Below are positions 25,966 through 34,803 of a stretch of DNA of 53,360 nt, piece after piece. Position 1 is the stretch's first letter. Every line of letters starts with the position of its first letter. The translations under genes and the position numbers were made by a program. The DNA comes from Virgibacillus sp. LDC-1 (lineage in GTDB: Bacteria > Bacillota > Bacilli > Bacillales > Amphibacillaceae): contig NZ_JARUVL010000014.1 in NCBI RefSeq assembly GCF_030137545.1, positions 22,478 through 75,837 of the forward strand. The letters run 5' to 3'. The notes beneath the pieces are model-generated. The model saw only the letters and a program-made list of their open reading frames with translations. It was not told the origin of the DNA and ran no database searches.

Positions 25966-27038
25966 TGAAAGCCATTCACATTCATTCGAGTAGTCATTCA
26001 TATTCCATTTTTATGGAAGAAAAAATTCGTTTCCAAATCGCTGAACTGCTCGACAAAAAATACTCTTCCGTATTCATAATAACCGATAGCAATGTTGCTC
26101 CCTTGTATTTAGACGATGTGAAGCAATGCTTTCATTCTATTAAAACTTATACTGAAGTCATTCCAGCAGGTGAGCAGTCTAAAAGTATGGCTTCTTTTTA
26201 CCAATTGCACACAAAAGCACTTCAATTTGGACTAGACCGCAATGCATTAATAATCGCGTTGGGCGGAGGTGTCGTTGGCGATTTAGCTGGATTTGTTGCA
26301 GCTACATTTATGCGTGGAATTGAATATATTCAAATCCCAACTACGATATTAGCACACGATAGCAGTGTAGGTGGAAAAGTAGCAATCAATCATGAACTAG
26401 GCAAAAATTTGATTGGTAGCTTCTACCCACCTGCAATGGTGATATATGATGTAGAAACATTACACACACTATCCCCAAAAGAGATTCGTTCAGGATATGC
26501 TGAATTATTAAAGGAAGCTTTGCTAGGAGATGCTCATTTTTTAAAAGATATTTTGCAAACGAACTTATCAGTCCTTGATAACGAAACGCTCCGTCAGCAT
26601 TTATATAAGGGCGTTAACATTAAAGCATCGATTGTTGAACAAGACGAAAGGGAAAATAACGTTCGAAAATATCTTAATCTCGGACATACATTAGGACATG
26701 CATTAGAAACAACTCTCGGATATGGGAAAATGACACACGGTGAGGCAGTAGCAATTGGATTGCTTTTTGCGATATATGTCAGTGAAAAATGGTTGAACGC
26801 TTCACTTCCTCAAAAAGAAATCTTCACTTGGTTGACCTTGCAAGCATATCCTATGAAGGAATTAGAAGTTGATATTGACTCTATTCTACAAGCAATGAAA
26901 ACTGATAAAAAAGTTACCAACCAAACGATTCACATGATTTTATTAGAAAAGGTTGAGAAGCCTGTATTAAAAGAAATTGATGATACAAATTTAAAGCAAT
27001 ATTTACTTGCTTTTTTCGGGGAGCTGAATATATTATGA
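25965..27038 (+). CDS. aroB: 3-dehydroquinate synthase
   Basis: Cyclises DAHP to 3-dehydroquinate, NAD+ and metal dependent. 357 residues from ATG 25965, with AAGGTG upstream; GTG 25956 overlaps that SD. GGGVVGDLAGFVAATFMRG binds NAD+, and metal ligands lie in GYAELLKEALL and NLGHTLGHALE. It overlaps aroH by 4 bases (ATGA). Confidence 0.97.
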   Translation: MKAIHIHSSSHSYSIFMEEKIRFQIAELLDKKYSSVFIITDSNVAPLYLDDVKQCFHSIKTYTEVIPAGEQSKSMASFYQLHTKALQFGLDRNALIIALGGGVVGDLAGFVAATFMRGIEYIQIPTTILAHDSSVGGKVAINHELGKNLIGSFYPPAMVIYDVETLHTLSPKEIRSGYAELLKEALLGDAHFLKDILQTNLSVLDNETLRQHLYKGVNIKASIVEQDERENNVRKYLNLGHTLGHALETTLGYGKMTHGEAVAIGLLFAIYVSEKWLNASLPQKEIFTWLTLQAYPMKELEVDIDSILQAMKTDKKVTNQTIHMILLEKVEKPVLKEIDDTNLKQYLLAFFGELNIL

Positions 27039-27415
27039 TTCGTGGAATTCGCGGAGCAACTACTGTTATAAAAAATATAGAGTCTGAAATATTGCAAAAT
27101 ACAAAACAATTAATCGAAGAAATGGTTACATTGAATCAAGTCCATCCAACTTCTATTTCTCATGTTTTAATTTCAGTTACACCAGATTTAAACGCGACAT
27201 TCCCTGCAAAAGCACTCCGTTTACTTGAGGGTTGGACATTTGTTCCAGTGATGTGTATGACAGAAATTAATGTACCAACCGGGTTACCAAAGTGCATTCG
27301 AATTATGATGGTAGCAAATACAGATATTTCTCAAGATAAAGTCCAGCATGTATTTCACAATGATGCTATCTATTTACGTCCGGATTTACAGAAAGAAGTG
27401 GAGGAGAGTCAGTAA
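27035..27415 (+). CDS. aroH: Chorismate mutase AroH
   Basis: Monofunctional trimeric AroH-type enzyme: chorismate to prephenate. 126 residues. Active-site residues of the B. subtilis enzyme map to Arg6, Phe56, Arg62, Cys74, Glu77 and Arg89; the position of Tyr108 is Phe107 here (HVF), a conservative change. It overlaps aroB by 4 bases and hisC by one base. In B. subtilis trpEDCFBA lies between aroH and hisC; here there is no room for it. Confidence 0.95.
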   Translation: MIRGIRGATTVIKNIESEILQNTKQLIEEMVTLNQVHPTSISHVLISVTPDLNATFPAKALRLLEGWTFVPVMCMTEINVPTGLPKCIRIMMVANTDISQDKVQHVFHNDAIYLRPDLQKEVEESQ

Positions 27416-28512
27416 TGAAATGGAAACCTATCATTGATCAGTTAGCTCCCTATAAGCAAGGGATGCAAATGGAGGATGTAAAGAAAAAGTATGGATTGCA
27501 ACAAATCGTAAAACTTGCCTCCAATGAAAATCCATATGGATTCTCCCCAAAAGTACCAGATGTCTTTCAACAACAGCAACAATTCGCACTATATCCGGAC
27601 GGTCATGCAACTGAATTGCGTCAAGTGCTAGCTGAAAAACTCCACGTTGAAGAAGATCAACTCTTGTTTGGAAGTGGCACAGATGAGATTGTTCAAATGA
27701 TTTGTCGAGCTTTTCTTTATCCGAATACGAATACGGTAATGGCAGCTCCTACTTTTCCACAATACAAGCACCACGCATCCATAGAAGGAGCAACTGTAGT
27801 AGAAGTTCCAACAAACTTTGAAGGCTATCATAATCTACAAGGAATGCTTGAAGCGATTGACGAGTATACAAATGTTGTGTGGCTTTGTTCACCGAATAAC
27901 CCAACTGGAACAAATATCCCTCCAGATGATTTCGATATGTTTCTTGAACAATGTCCAAAAGATACATTAATTGTACTTGATGAAGCTTACTATGAATATC
28001 TCAATGAAGAGAAGGATATTCATGCAATAATCAAATTAAAGTGCTATAACAATCTTATAATTTTACGGACCTTCTCTAAAGCATATGGGCTTGCAAGCTT
28101 ACGCATTGGCTATGCGATTACGAGCCGTGAAATTGCAAGTAAACTGAATGTCGTAAGAGCCCCATTCAACACCACTTCTATCGCTCAAAAGGCAGCAATA
28201 GCAGCTTTATCTGATGATGATTTCATCCAACAGACAGTAAGTGAAAACAGACGGGTGAAAACAGAATTTATGCTTTTTCTTCATAAAATTGGCTGGCGTT
28301 ATTATGATTCGGAAGCGAATTTTTTACTCGTCCAAACGCCTGTAGAGGGAGAGACAGTTTTTGCGTTTTTGTTAAAGCATGGATTTATTGTTCGTCCGGG
28401 TGAAGGGATTGGAGTAGCCAATGCCATTCGAGTTACGATTGGAAAAGCGCATGACATGCAAAAACTTCAAGCATTACTATTACAATTTAATACGACATTA
28501 AAGGACGGCTGA
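27415..28512 (+). CDS. hisC: Histidinol-phosphate aminotransferase
   Basis: PLP enzyme of histidine synthesis; in B. subtilis it also transaminates aromatic keto acids, which explains its place in the aro operon. 365 residues. Lys222 in RTFSKAYGLASLRIGY forms the Schiff base; SPNNPTGT and LDEAYYEY are conserved. Starts at ATG 27415, overlapping the aroH TAA by one base, with GGAGGA upstream inside aroH. Confidence 0.96.
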   Translation: MKWKPIIDQLAPYKQGMQMEDVKKKYGLQQIVKLASNENPYGFSPKVPDVFQQQQQFALYPDGHATELRQVLAEKLHVEEDQLLFGSGTDEIVQMICRAFLYPNTNTVMAAPTFPQYKHHASIEGATVVEVPTNFEGYHNLQGMLEAIDEYTNVVWLCSPNNPTGTNIPPDDFDMFLEQCPKDTLIVLDEAYYEYLNEEKDIHAIIKLKCYNNLIILRTFSKAYGLASLRIGYAITSREIASKLNVVRAPFNTTSIAQKAAIAALSDDDFIQQTVSENRRVKTEFMLFLHKIGWRYYDSEANFLLVQTPVEGETVFAFLLKHGFIVRPGEGIGVANAIRVTIGKAHDMQKLQALLLQFNTTLKDG

Positions 28513-28515
28513 CCT

Positions 28516-29616
28516 ATGAAAACAAAAGTGCTTATTGTAGGACTGGGCCTAATTGGTGGGTCAATCGCCAAAAACTTAGCTCAATCAGATGTTAACCATG
28601 TTATTGGTTTTGATGTTCATAAAGCATCTTTAACCTATGCGAAGGAGCATAATATAATTAACGAAATTACAGAAGATCTATTAAACGCATGTCGTTATGT
28701 AGACTTTATTATTCTTGCTACACCAATAACGGAAACAATTGCTTACTTAAAGAAATTTAACGAAGTTCCATTTCATAAAGATGTTGTGATCATGGATGTA
28801 AGTTCTGTAAAAGGAAAAATAATGAAAACTGCAGCTGAGCTTCATAATGAGCACATCACCTTTATTGGTGGGCATCCAATGGCTGGTTCACATAAAAGAG
28901 GCGTACAAGCAGCAAAAGCGCATTTATTTGAAAATGCAATATTTGTATTAACGCCACTACCAAATACGAGACAAGCGCCATTATCAAATTTAAAGCTTCT
29001 GTTACAATCATTAAAAAGCAAATTTGTTATTATGCAACCGAATGAACATGATGAAATGACCGGAGTTGTATCACATTTTCCACATTTAATCGCCTCTTCA
29101 CTTGTGCATCAAGCTAAAAAATGGGAACAGACACATACATATCTTCCCAAGCTTGCTGCAGGTGGATTTCGTGACATTACAAGGATTGCATCAAGTAATC
29201 CCGCTTTATGGCAAGATATCTTCTCGCATAACCGAGAAAAAATGTCAGTATTATTAGAAGACTGGATCATGGAAATGAAAGCATTAAAGAATTTATTAGA
29301 TTATAATAAAACAGATCAAATCATTTCCTATCTAGAGGTAGCCAAAAATTATCGCGATGGGCTTGGTTATAAAGAAAAAGGAGCAGTTCCATCCTTTTAT
29401 GATCTTTATGTAGATATTCGTGATCAACCAGGCGCCCTTGCCAACGTTGTACAGCTATTAGCAGCGCACGCAATTAGCATAGCAAATATACAAATACTCG
29501 AAATACGCGAAGGACTAACAGGAGCGCTTTGCATATCATTTGCAAGTGAAAATGGATTTACACAAAGTGCAAAAATATTACAACAATCAGGTTTTGAAGT
29601 AACGATTGCAAATTAA
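28516..29616 (+). CDS. tyrA: Prephenate dehydrogenase with ACT domain
   Basis: Oxidative decarboxylation of prephenate to 4-hydroxyphenylpyruvate for tyrosine. 366 residues: NAD-binding GLGLIGGS at 9-16, catalytic-region GGHPMAGSHKRG, then a C-terminal ACT domain (about 295-366, DIRDQPGALANVVQLLA) likely giving feedback control by aromatic amino acids. Begins 4 bases after hisC. Confidence 0.95.
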   Translation: MKTKVLIVGLGLIGGSIAKNLAQSDVNHVIGFDVHKASLTYAKEHNIINEITEDLLNACRYVDFIILATPITETIAYLKKFNEVPFHKDVVIMDVSSVKGKIMKTAAELHNEHITFIGGHPMAGSHKRGVQAAKAHLFENAIFVLTPLPNTRQAPLSNLKLLLQSLKSKFVIMQPNEHDEMTGVVSHFPHLIASSLVHQAKKWEQTHTYLPKLAAGGFRDITRIASSNPALWQDIFSHNREKMSVLLEDWIMEMKALKNLLDYNKTDQIISYLEVAKNYRDGLGYKEKGAVPSFYDLYVDIRDQPGALANVVQLLAAHAISIANIQILEIREGLTGALCISFASENGFTQSAKILQQSGFEVTIAN

Positions 29617-29648
29617 CAAGAAGCTCTACGACGAAAGGAGTGTCTCTA

Positions 29649-30932
29649 TTGGATAATAAAGTGCTAATGCGTGCTTCACGTCCACTTACAGGTGAGGTAT
29701 ATGTACCTGGAGATAAATCGATTTCACACCGAGCGGTTATACTTGGCTCTTTAGCGGAAGGTACTACAGAAATAACTAATTTTTTACATGGTGAAGATTG
29801 CCTTCGAACGATCACCGCTTTCCAAGCAATGGGGGTAACCATACATAATCGTAATGACAAAGTGATTATCGAAGGAAGGGGAAAAGACAGCCTATGTGAA
29901 CCAGTAGTGCCATTGTACTTTGGTAATTCAGGTACAACAGCAAGACTCATGCTAGGGCTTTTAGCTGGGATGTCATTTTTTACGGTTGCTTTTGGTGATG
30001 AGTCATTAACAAAACGACCGATGGATCGAGTCGTAGAGCCATTAAGGAAAATGGGGGCAGCTATTTCCGGGAGAAATAACGGACGTTTACTTCCATTATC
30101 TATCAATGGGAAACAGCTAAAGGGAATTGAATACACGATGCCTGTGCAAAGCGCACAAGTAAAATCAGCGTTATTACTTGCTGGATTATTTGCCGAAGGA
30201 AAGACGACCATTACAGAAGATGTTTCAACTCGAAACCATACAGAAAATATGTTACAGGCATTTGGAGCAACTATTTCTGTGGAAGAAAAAACGATTACAC
30301 TCATCCCTAACAGGAAATTAAAAGCTACGAATGTATTTGTCCCTGGGGATATTTCATCTGCTGCCTTTTTTATGGCAGCTGCAATAATCGTACCTGAAAG
30401 TAATGTAACATTAAAAAATGTAGGTATCAATCCTACCCGTGCAGGAATTCTAGATGTTTTAGACAAAATGGGAGCAGCATATTCTATTCAAAATAAACAG
30501 GAAGTTGCTGGAGAAGCTTTGGGAGACATATCGATAGCTTATAGCAAATTAAAAGGCACTACGGTTGAAGGTCCACTTATTCCTAGGCTTATCGATGAAA
30601 TTCCTGTTATCGCCTTAATCGCAACCCAAGCAGAAGGTACTACTATAATTAAGGATGCGAGCGAGTTACGAGTAAAAGAAACGGATCGAATTCAGGCGGT
30701 AGTCGATGTTTTATCAAAACTTGGCGCAGACATAACCGCTACAGAGGATGGGATGATAATTCATGGAAAAACAGTCTTAAGCGGCGCTCCTGTTTCATCT
30801 TATTATGATCATCGCATTGCAATGATGGCTGCAATCGCATCACTTATTGCACAGGGCAAGGTTGAGATTGATGATGTCTCACCAATCGCTATTTCTTATC
30901 CGACATTTTTTGAAGAATTAAATCGGATATGA
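29649..30932 (+). CDS. aroE: 3-phosphoshikimate 1-carboxyvinyltransferase (EPSP synthase)
   Basis: Joins PEP to shikimate-3-phosphate. 427 residues from TTG 29649, 8 bases after AAAGGAG; the in-frame GTG 29640 overlaps the SD. Motifs: GDKSISHRAVILG with Lys23, GNSGTTARLMLG, KRPMDRVVEPL, RLIDEIPVIAL and KVKETDR-type RVKETDRIQAV. Called aroE in B. subtilis, aroA elsewhere. Last gene of the operon. Confidence 0.97.
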   Translation: MDNKVLMRASRPLTGEVYVPGDKSISHRAVILGSLAEGTTEITNFLHGEDCLRTITAFQAMGVTIHNRNDKVIIEGRGKDSLCEPVVPLYFGNSGTTARLMLGLLAGMSFFTVAFGDESLTKRPMDRVVEPLRKMGAAISGRNNGRLLPLSINGKQLKGIEYTMPVQSAQVKSALLLAGLFAEGKTTITEDVSTRNHTENMLQAFGATISVEEKTITLIPNRKLKATNVFVPGDISSAAFFMAAAIIVPESNVTLKNVGINPTRAGILDVLDKMGAAYSIQNKQEVAGEALGDISIAYSKLKGTTVEGPLIPRLIDEIPVIALIATQAEGTTIIKDASELRVKETDRIQAVVDVLSKLGADITATEDGMIIHGKTVLSGAPVSSYYDHRIAMMAAIASLIAQGKVEIDDVSPIAISYPTFFEELNRI

Positions 30933-30940
30933 TCGTACGT

Positions 30941-30975
30941 GAGAGAATCTAGAGTTACTCAGATTCTCTCATTTT
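30941..30975 (+). terminator. Terminator of the aro operon
   Basis: Perfect 10-bp stem GAGAGAATCT/AGATTCTCTC, followed by ATTTT. Confidence 0.75.
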
Positions 30976-31037
30976 ACATTTTCATATTATCCATTTACTA
31001 TGGAAATTAGAATGGTTTTAAGAAAGGAAGTTTCTTT

Positions 31038-32285
31038 ATGAATCTAATCGAAGAAGCTAGTCGTTTATTTGAAAACGAGCAAACAGAAGAAGCACTTCAA
31101 TTAATTAATAATTATATACCTAATCTAGATGACGAAGAGAAATATACGATTGCACAGTTGTTCATGCAATGGGGATTCTTACAAAATGCATTAGAGCTGT
31201 TAAGCGTACTACGAGAAAAATATCCGAACGAAAGCAATATTAAGCTCGAGTTAGCAGATATTTATATTGAGTTAGACGAGGATGAACATGCAATTGATTT
31301 ACTACATCAAATTGAGCTAGAGGATGAGGCTTATATTCCGTCACTTATGCTGCTTGCAGATCTCTACCAAGTTCAAGGGCTTTACGAAGTAGCGGAGCAA
31401 AAACTATTGCAAGCGAAACAACTTGCACCACAAGAAGAAGTGATTGATTTCGCTTTAGGAGAATTGTTATTTTCGATAGGCGAATATAAGCGTGCGATTG
31501 TTTATTACGAGCGCATGAACCAAGAAGAAATGGTACATGTTTCTATCAATGAACGATTAGCAGAAGCATATGCTGCAACTGGAGAATACGAGAAAGCATT
31601 AACACTGTATGCTAAATTGGATTCTGAAAACGCAGATACGTTATTTAAATATGGGACAACTGCTCATCAAGCAGGGAGAAATGATATTGCGATCCATGCT
31701 TGGAAGAAAGTAATGGAGTTAGATCCACTATATACCTCCGTTTATCTTTTGTTAGCCACTGCATATGAAGAGGAGAATTTAATCAAAGAAGGATATGAAA
31801 CGGCGAAAAAAGGAATTGAAAAGGACGAGTTTAACAAAGAACTGTTTTTCCTTGCTGGTTCATTGGCTCACCAACTAAATGATAACGACACAAGTGAACA
31901 ACTCGTGCGCGAAGCAATCGCACTTGATCCAGATTATAAGGAAGCCGTGTTATTCTTAATCGAATTCTTTAAAGAAAAAGAAGAATATGAATCCATCATT
32001 GAACTAATTCAAGAAATTCAACAGCTTGGAGCAAGTGACCCGCTTTATGAGTGGGAGCTTGCACGAGCATATGTAGAAATGGAATTTTTTGATGATGCAT
32101 TAAATAGCTATTCTGAAGCATATAATAATTTAAATGAAGACAGTGACTTTTTAAAGGAGTATGGTTACTTTTTAATTGAAGAAGGGAGGACAGAACAAGC
32201 AATTTCTGTACTTCGAATGTATTTAAAGGAACAGCCCTTAGATACGGAAACGGAGGAATATGTTCACCGGTTAAAAGATGCTTAG
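31038..32285 (+). CDS. ypiA: TPR-repeat protein YpiA
   Basis: 415 residues made almost wholly of tetratricopeptide repeats (for example EQTEEALQLINNY, YEVAEQKLLQAKQLAPQ, YEKALTLYAKLD, AIHAWKKVMELDP), acidic overall, without signal peptide or membrane segment. Likely a protein-interaction scaffold. Starts at ATG 31038 behind AAAGGAAG. It precedes ypiB as in B. subtilis. The partner is not shown by sequence; neighbour YpiB is a reasonable guess. Confidence 0.9.
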   Translation: MNLIEEASRLFENEQTEEALQLINNYIPNLDDEEKYTIAQLFMQWGFLQNALELLSVLREKYPNESNIKLELADIYIELDEDEHAIDLLHQIELEDEAYIPSLMLLADLYQVQGLYEVAEQKLLQAKQLAPQEEVIDFALGELLFSIGEYKRAIVYYERMNQEEMVHVSINERLAEAYAATGEYEKALTLYAKLDSENADTLFKYGTTAHQAGRNDIAIHAWKKVMELDPLYTSVYLLLATAYEEENLIKEGYETAKKGIEKDEFNKELFFLAGSLAHQLNDNDTSEQLVREAIALDPDYKEAVLFLIEFFKEKEEYESIIELIQEIQQLGASDPLYEWELARAYVEMEFFDDALNSYSEAYNNLNEDSDFLKEYGYFLIEEGRTEQAISVLRMYLKEQPLDTETEEYVHRLKDA

Positions 32286-32329
32286 TCATACTTATTGTTA
32301 TGTGTGAATTGTAAGAGGGGGGAATAGTC

Positions 32330-32893
32330 ATGCAAACTCCAGTCTCCGTAAAAGACAAGAAAAGCTTTATTGAATGGTTTTTAAATAACCATCAGTTAAA
32401 AAAGCGAGAGAGTGTGTGGATATTAAACTACATTATTAATCATGATATCATTTTAGAAAATATCCATTTTGTTCGTGATGCAAAATTTTGCCCCAGAAGT
32501 ATAATTATTTCAACGCAATGCTCCAATGAGATTCCCTTTCGGTTTTATAAGAACCACGTCGTTACGAATGATGCGGAGAAATCATTCCATGATATTCGAT
32601 TAAATCAACAGGAAGCATTGTATATTCAATTGAACTTTAAAAACGTAAAGCAAAATCCTTTATACGTTACTGTATTAGAGGAAAACCCATATATCCCAGA
32701 TGAATTTCTAATAACAAAGCAGGATCAGGAATTTGCAGCACAAATCTTAGATCAAACCGTATATGAATTTAGAAAGAAGCATATCATCAAAGCAATTGAT
32801 TTAGCGTTAGATAATCGGGACAAAGAACAATTTCAGCTTTTAACAGAGTCATTACGTCAATTAGAGTCGAGATATTCAAATCAACCTTTTTAA
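32330..32893 (+). CDS. ypiB: UPF0302 protein YpiB (ReoY-like)
   Basis: 187 residues with the YpiB N-terminal domain (EWFLNNHQLKKRESVWILNY, HFVRDAKFCPR) and a C-terminal IDEAL-type region (EFRKKHIIKAIDLALDNRDKEQFQLL). The Listeria homologue ReoY takes part, with ReoM, in ClpCP-dependent degradation of MurA; a similar role here is inference from that homologue. SD GAGGGGGG precedes ATG 32330. Confidence 0.9.
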   Translation: MQTPVSVKDKKSFIEWFLNNHQLKKRESVWILNYIINHDIILENIHFVRDAKFCPRSIIISTQCSNEIPFRFYKNHVVTNDAEKSFHDIRLNQQEALYIQLNFKNVKQNPLYVTVLEENPYIPDEFLITKQDQEFAAQILDQTVYEFRKKHIIKAIDLALDNRDKEQFQLLTESLRQLESRYSNQPF

Positions 32894-32908
32894 AGGTTGA
32901 TTTTTTTT
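32879..32908 (+). terminator. Terminator of ypiA-ypiB
   Basis: 11-bp stem AATCAACCTTT/AAAGGTTGATT followed by six T; it overlaps the ypiB stop codon. Confidence 0.88.
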
Positions 32909-32984
32909 GCTTAAATAGATAGAATTCATACGAAGTCATTATTTACAAAATTATTATTCAACGATACAGAGGGGTGTAATTCAA

Positions 32985-33446
32985 TTGAAATGGAAGAAAG
33001 CTGATGTTGAAAAATATGTTCAAGCAAAAGAATATATCGATACGATTCTGTTACCATTAATCCCTTTTCAATTTTCCCAGGATAAGGATATAGAATTGGT
33101 TGCTTCACAAAATGATCTGTTACATATTTTTGCTTCTGAAATTGAAAAAGAGCTTGCAGGGAGAGTCATGCTACTTCCAAGCTATCATTATATTAGTAGC
33201 GCAGCTAAAAGTGAAGAATATCTCCGGCTAAATTCATGGATTCAAGAAACGGAGAAACAGCCTTTTGAGCACGCTATTCTGCTTACTTTTGATGCAAGCT
33301 GGAAAAAATATGAAAAGGAAATAACAGGTAACTTGATTTGGTTACCAATGATTCAAAGTGAGTCATTTGATTCAAAGCAAATAAAAGGACTTATAAAAAA
33401 TCAGGTTGAACAAATATGTGAGATGATTCGTGCATATTGGCAGTAA
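32985..33446 (+). CDS. ypiF: DUF2487 protein YpiF
   Basis: 153 residues, soluble, starting with TTG 32985 about 8 bases after AGGGGTG. MKWKKADVEKYVQAKEYIDT at the N-terminus and LLPSYHYI, NSWIQE in the middle match the YpiF family found directly upstream of qcrABC in Bacillus. No known catalytic motif. A link to the bc complex is suggested only by neighbourhood, and a promoter separates them. Confidence 0.82.
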   Translation: MKWKKADVEKYVQAKEYIDTILLPLIPFQFSQDKDIELVASQNDLLHIFASEIEKELAGRVMLLPSYHYISSAAKSEEYLRLNSWIQETEKQPFEHAILLTFDASWKKYEKEITGNLIWLPMIQSESFDSKQIKGLIKNQVEQICEMIRAYWQ

Positions 33447-33464
33447 TTCCCTCTGTTTCTCAGG

Positions 33465-33496
33465 AAAGGATTGCAACCCAATCTTTTGCAGTTTTT
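33465..33496 (+). terminator. Terminator of ypiF
   Basis: 9-bp stem AAAGGATTG/CAATCTTTT with one G-T pair, then GCAGTTTTT. Confidence 0.5.
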
Positions 33497-33499
33497 ATA

Positions 33500-33528
33500 T
33501 TGACCGTCCTTATAGTTTACGCTATCAT
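33500..33528 (+). promoter_or_regulatory. SigA promoter of qcrABC
   Basis: TTGACC (33500-33505), 17-base spacer, TATCAT (33523-33528); each box differs from consensus at one position. About 65 bases upstream of qcrA. Confidence 0.72.
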
Positions 33529-33592
33529 GGTAATGTCCTAGTAATATATTTTAGTAGTGATTGTCCGTGATTATAATAAAGGGGGGAAAATC

Positions 33593-34105
33593 ATGAGTGA
33601 TTACAAGCAACAAGTATCCCGTCGACAGTTTTTGAACTATACATTGACTGGCGTTGGTGGTTTTATGGCTGCTGGAATGCTTGCATCACCACTGCGCATG
33701 GCAATCGATCCAGTGTTACAGCCATCACGCTCTGGGGATTTAGCGAATGTTGGACTAGCTGAAGAAGACATAACGACAGAACCCCAACGTGTAGAGTGGA
33801 AGGTTGAACAAGTAGACGGTTGGTATGAATCCGAGGTTACAAAATCTGCATGGGTATTTAAAAATGACAAAGGGGAAATTGTTGCCCTATCACCAGTATG
33901 TAAGCACCTTGGATGCATGGTTTCTTGGGAAGGAAGCGAAAAGTATCCGAATGAGTTCTTTTGTCCTTGTCATGATGGTAGGTATTATAAGGACGGTACA
34001 AACGTACCAGGAACACCACCACCAGAACCACTTGATGTTTTTGAACAAAAAGTTGAAAATGGTATGTTATTTCTTGGAAAAGCACATCCCAGAAAGGGGG
34101 CGTAA
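33593..34105 (+). CDS. qcrA: Menaquinol:cytochrome c reductase Rieske subunit
   Basis: Iron-sulfur subunit of the bc complex. 170 residues from ATG 33593 behind AAAGGGGGGAA; the longer ORF from 33557 lacks an SD. A twin-arginine SRRQFL signal anchor at 9-14 and hydrophobic 15-33 suggest Tat export with retention as a membrane anchor. The [2Fe-2S] ligands are C103-x-H105 (CKHLGC) and C124-x-x-H127 (CPCH), with disulfide cysteines C108 and C126. Confidence 0.97.
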   Translation: MSDYKQQVSRRQFLNYTLTGVGGFMAAGMLASPLRMAIDPVLQPSRSGDLANVGLAEEDITTEPQRVEWKVEQVDGWYESEVTKSAWVFKNDKGEIVALSPVCKHLGCMVSWEGSEKYPNEFFCPCHDGRYYKDGTNVPGTPPPEPLDVFEQKVENGMLFLGKAHPRKGA

Positions 34106-34111
34106 TCATTT

Positions 34112-34786
34112 ATGTTACAAAAAGTTTATGATTGGATAGATGAACGCGTAGATATTACGCCAATTTGGCGGGATATTGCCGATCATGAAGTACCTGAGCA
34201 TGTTAACCCTGCTCACCACTTCTCAGCCTTTGTATATTGTTTTGGAGGACTAACCTTCTTTGTAGTGGTAATTCAGATTTTATCTGGTATGTTTTTAACG
34301 ATGTATTATGTTCCAGACATTGAAAATGCATGGAAATCAGTTTATTATTTGCAAACCCAGGTAGCACATGGACAAATCGTTCGTGGAATGCACCATTGGG
34401 GAGCGAGTGTTGTTATTGTAATGCTTTTATTACATACACTCCGAGTATTCTTCCAAGGAGCATATAAAAAACCACGTGAATTAAACTGGATCGTAGGGGT
34501 TTTGCTTTTCTTTATTATGCTCGGTTTAGGCTTTACAGGCTACTTATTACCTTGGGATAATAAAGCCTATTTCGCGACAGAGGTTGGATTAAATATTGCT
34601 GGTGAAGTTCCTTTCATTGGTGATTATCTTAAAACACTTTTAGCTGGAGATGTAGAGATTGTTGGTGCACAAACATTGACGCGATTCTTCGCGATTCATG
34701 TATTCTTCTTACCAGGAGCTCTCTTTGCATTAATGGCTGTTCACTTTATATTAATTCGTAGACAAGGGATATCTGGACCACTATAA
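34112..34786 (+). CDS. qcrB: Menaquinol:cytochrome c reductase cytochrome b subunit
   Basis: 224-residue cytochrome b6-type subunit with four membrane helices. Heme-ligand histidines lie in GMHHWGASVVIVMLLLHTLR (helix 2) and RFFAIHVFFLPG with MAVHFILIRRQG (helix 4). SGMFLTMYYVPD and GYLLPWDNKAYFATEVG are conserved quinol-site regions. It is 6 bases after qcrA. Confidence 0.97.
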   Translation: MLQKVYDWIDERVDITPIWRDIADHEVPEHVNPAHHFSAFVYCFGGLTFFVVVIQILSGMFLTMYYVPDIENAWKSVYYLQTQVAHGQIVRGMHHWGASVVIVMLLLHTLRVFFQGAYKKPRELNWIVGVLLFFIMLGLGFTGYLLPWDNKAYFATEVGLNIAGEVPFIGDYLKTLLAGDVEIVGAQTLTRFFAIHVFFLPGALFALMAVHFILIRRQGISGPL

Positions 34787-34803
34787 AAAGGGGAGGGAAT
34801 ACT

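Noticed and set aside
29558-30466. 302-codon open frame on the minus strand inside tyrA-aroE
   Set aside because: It is antisense to two well-supported enzymes, has no SD or recognisable domain, and its composition is what the reverse of aroE codons would give.
33825-34139. 104-codon plus-strand frame overlapping qcrA and qcrB
   Set aside because: A frame-shifted shadow of the Rieske gene with no SD; qcrA in the other frame has all cluster ligands.
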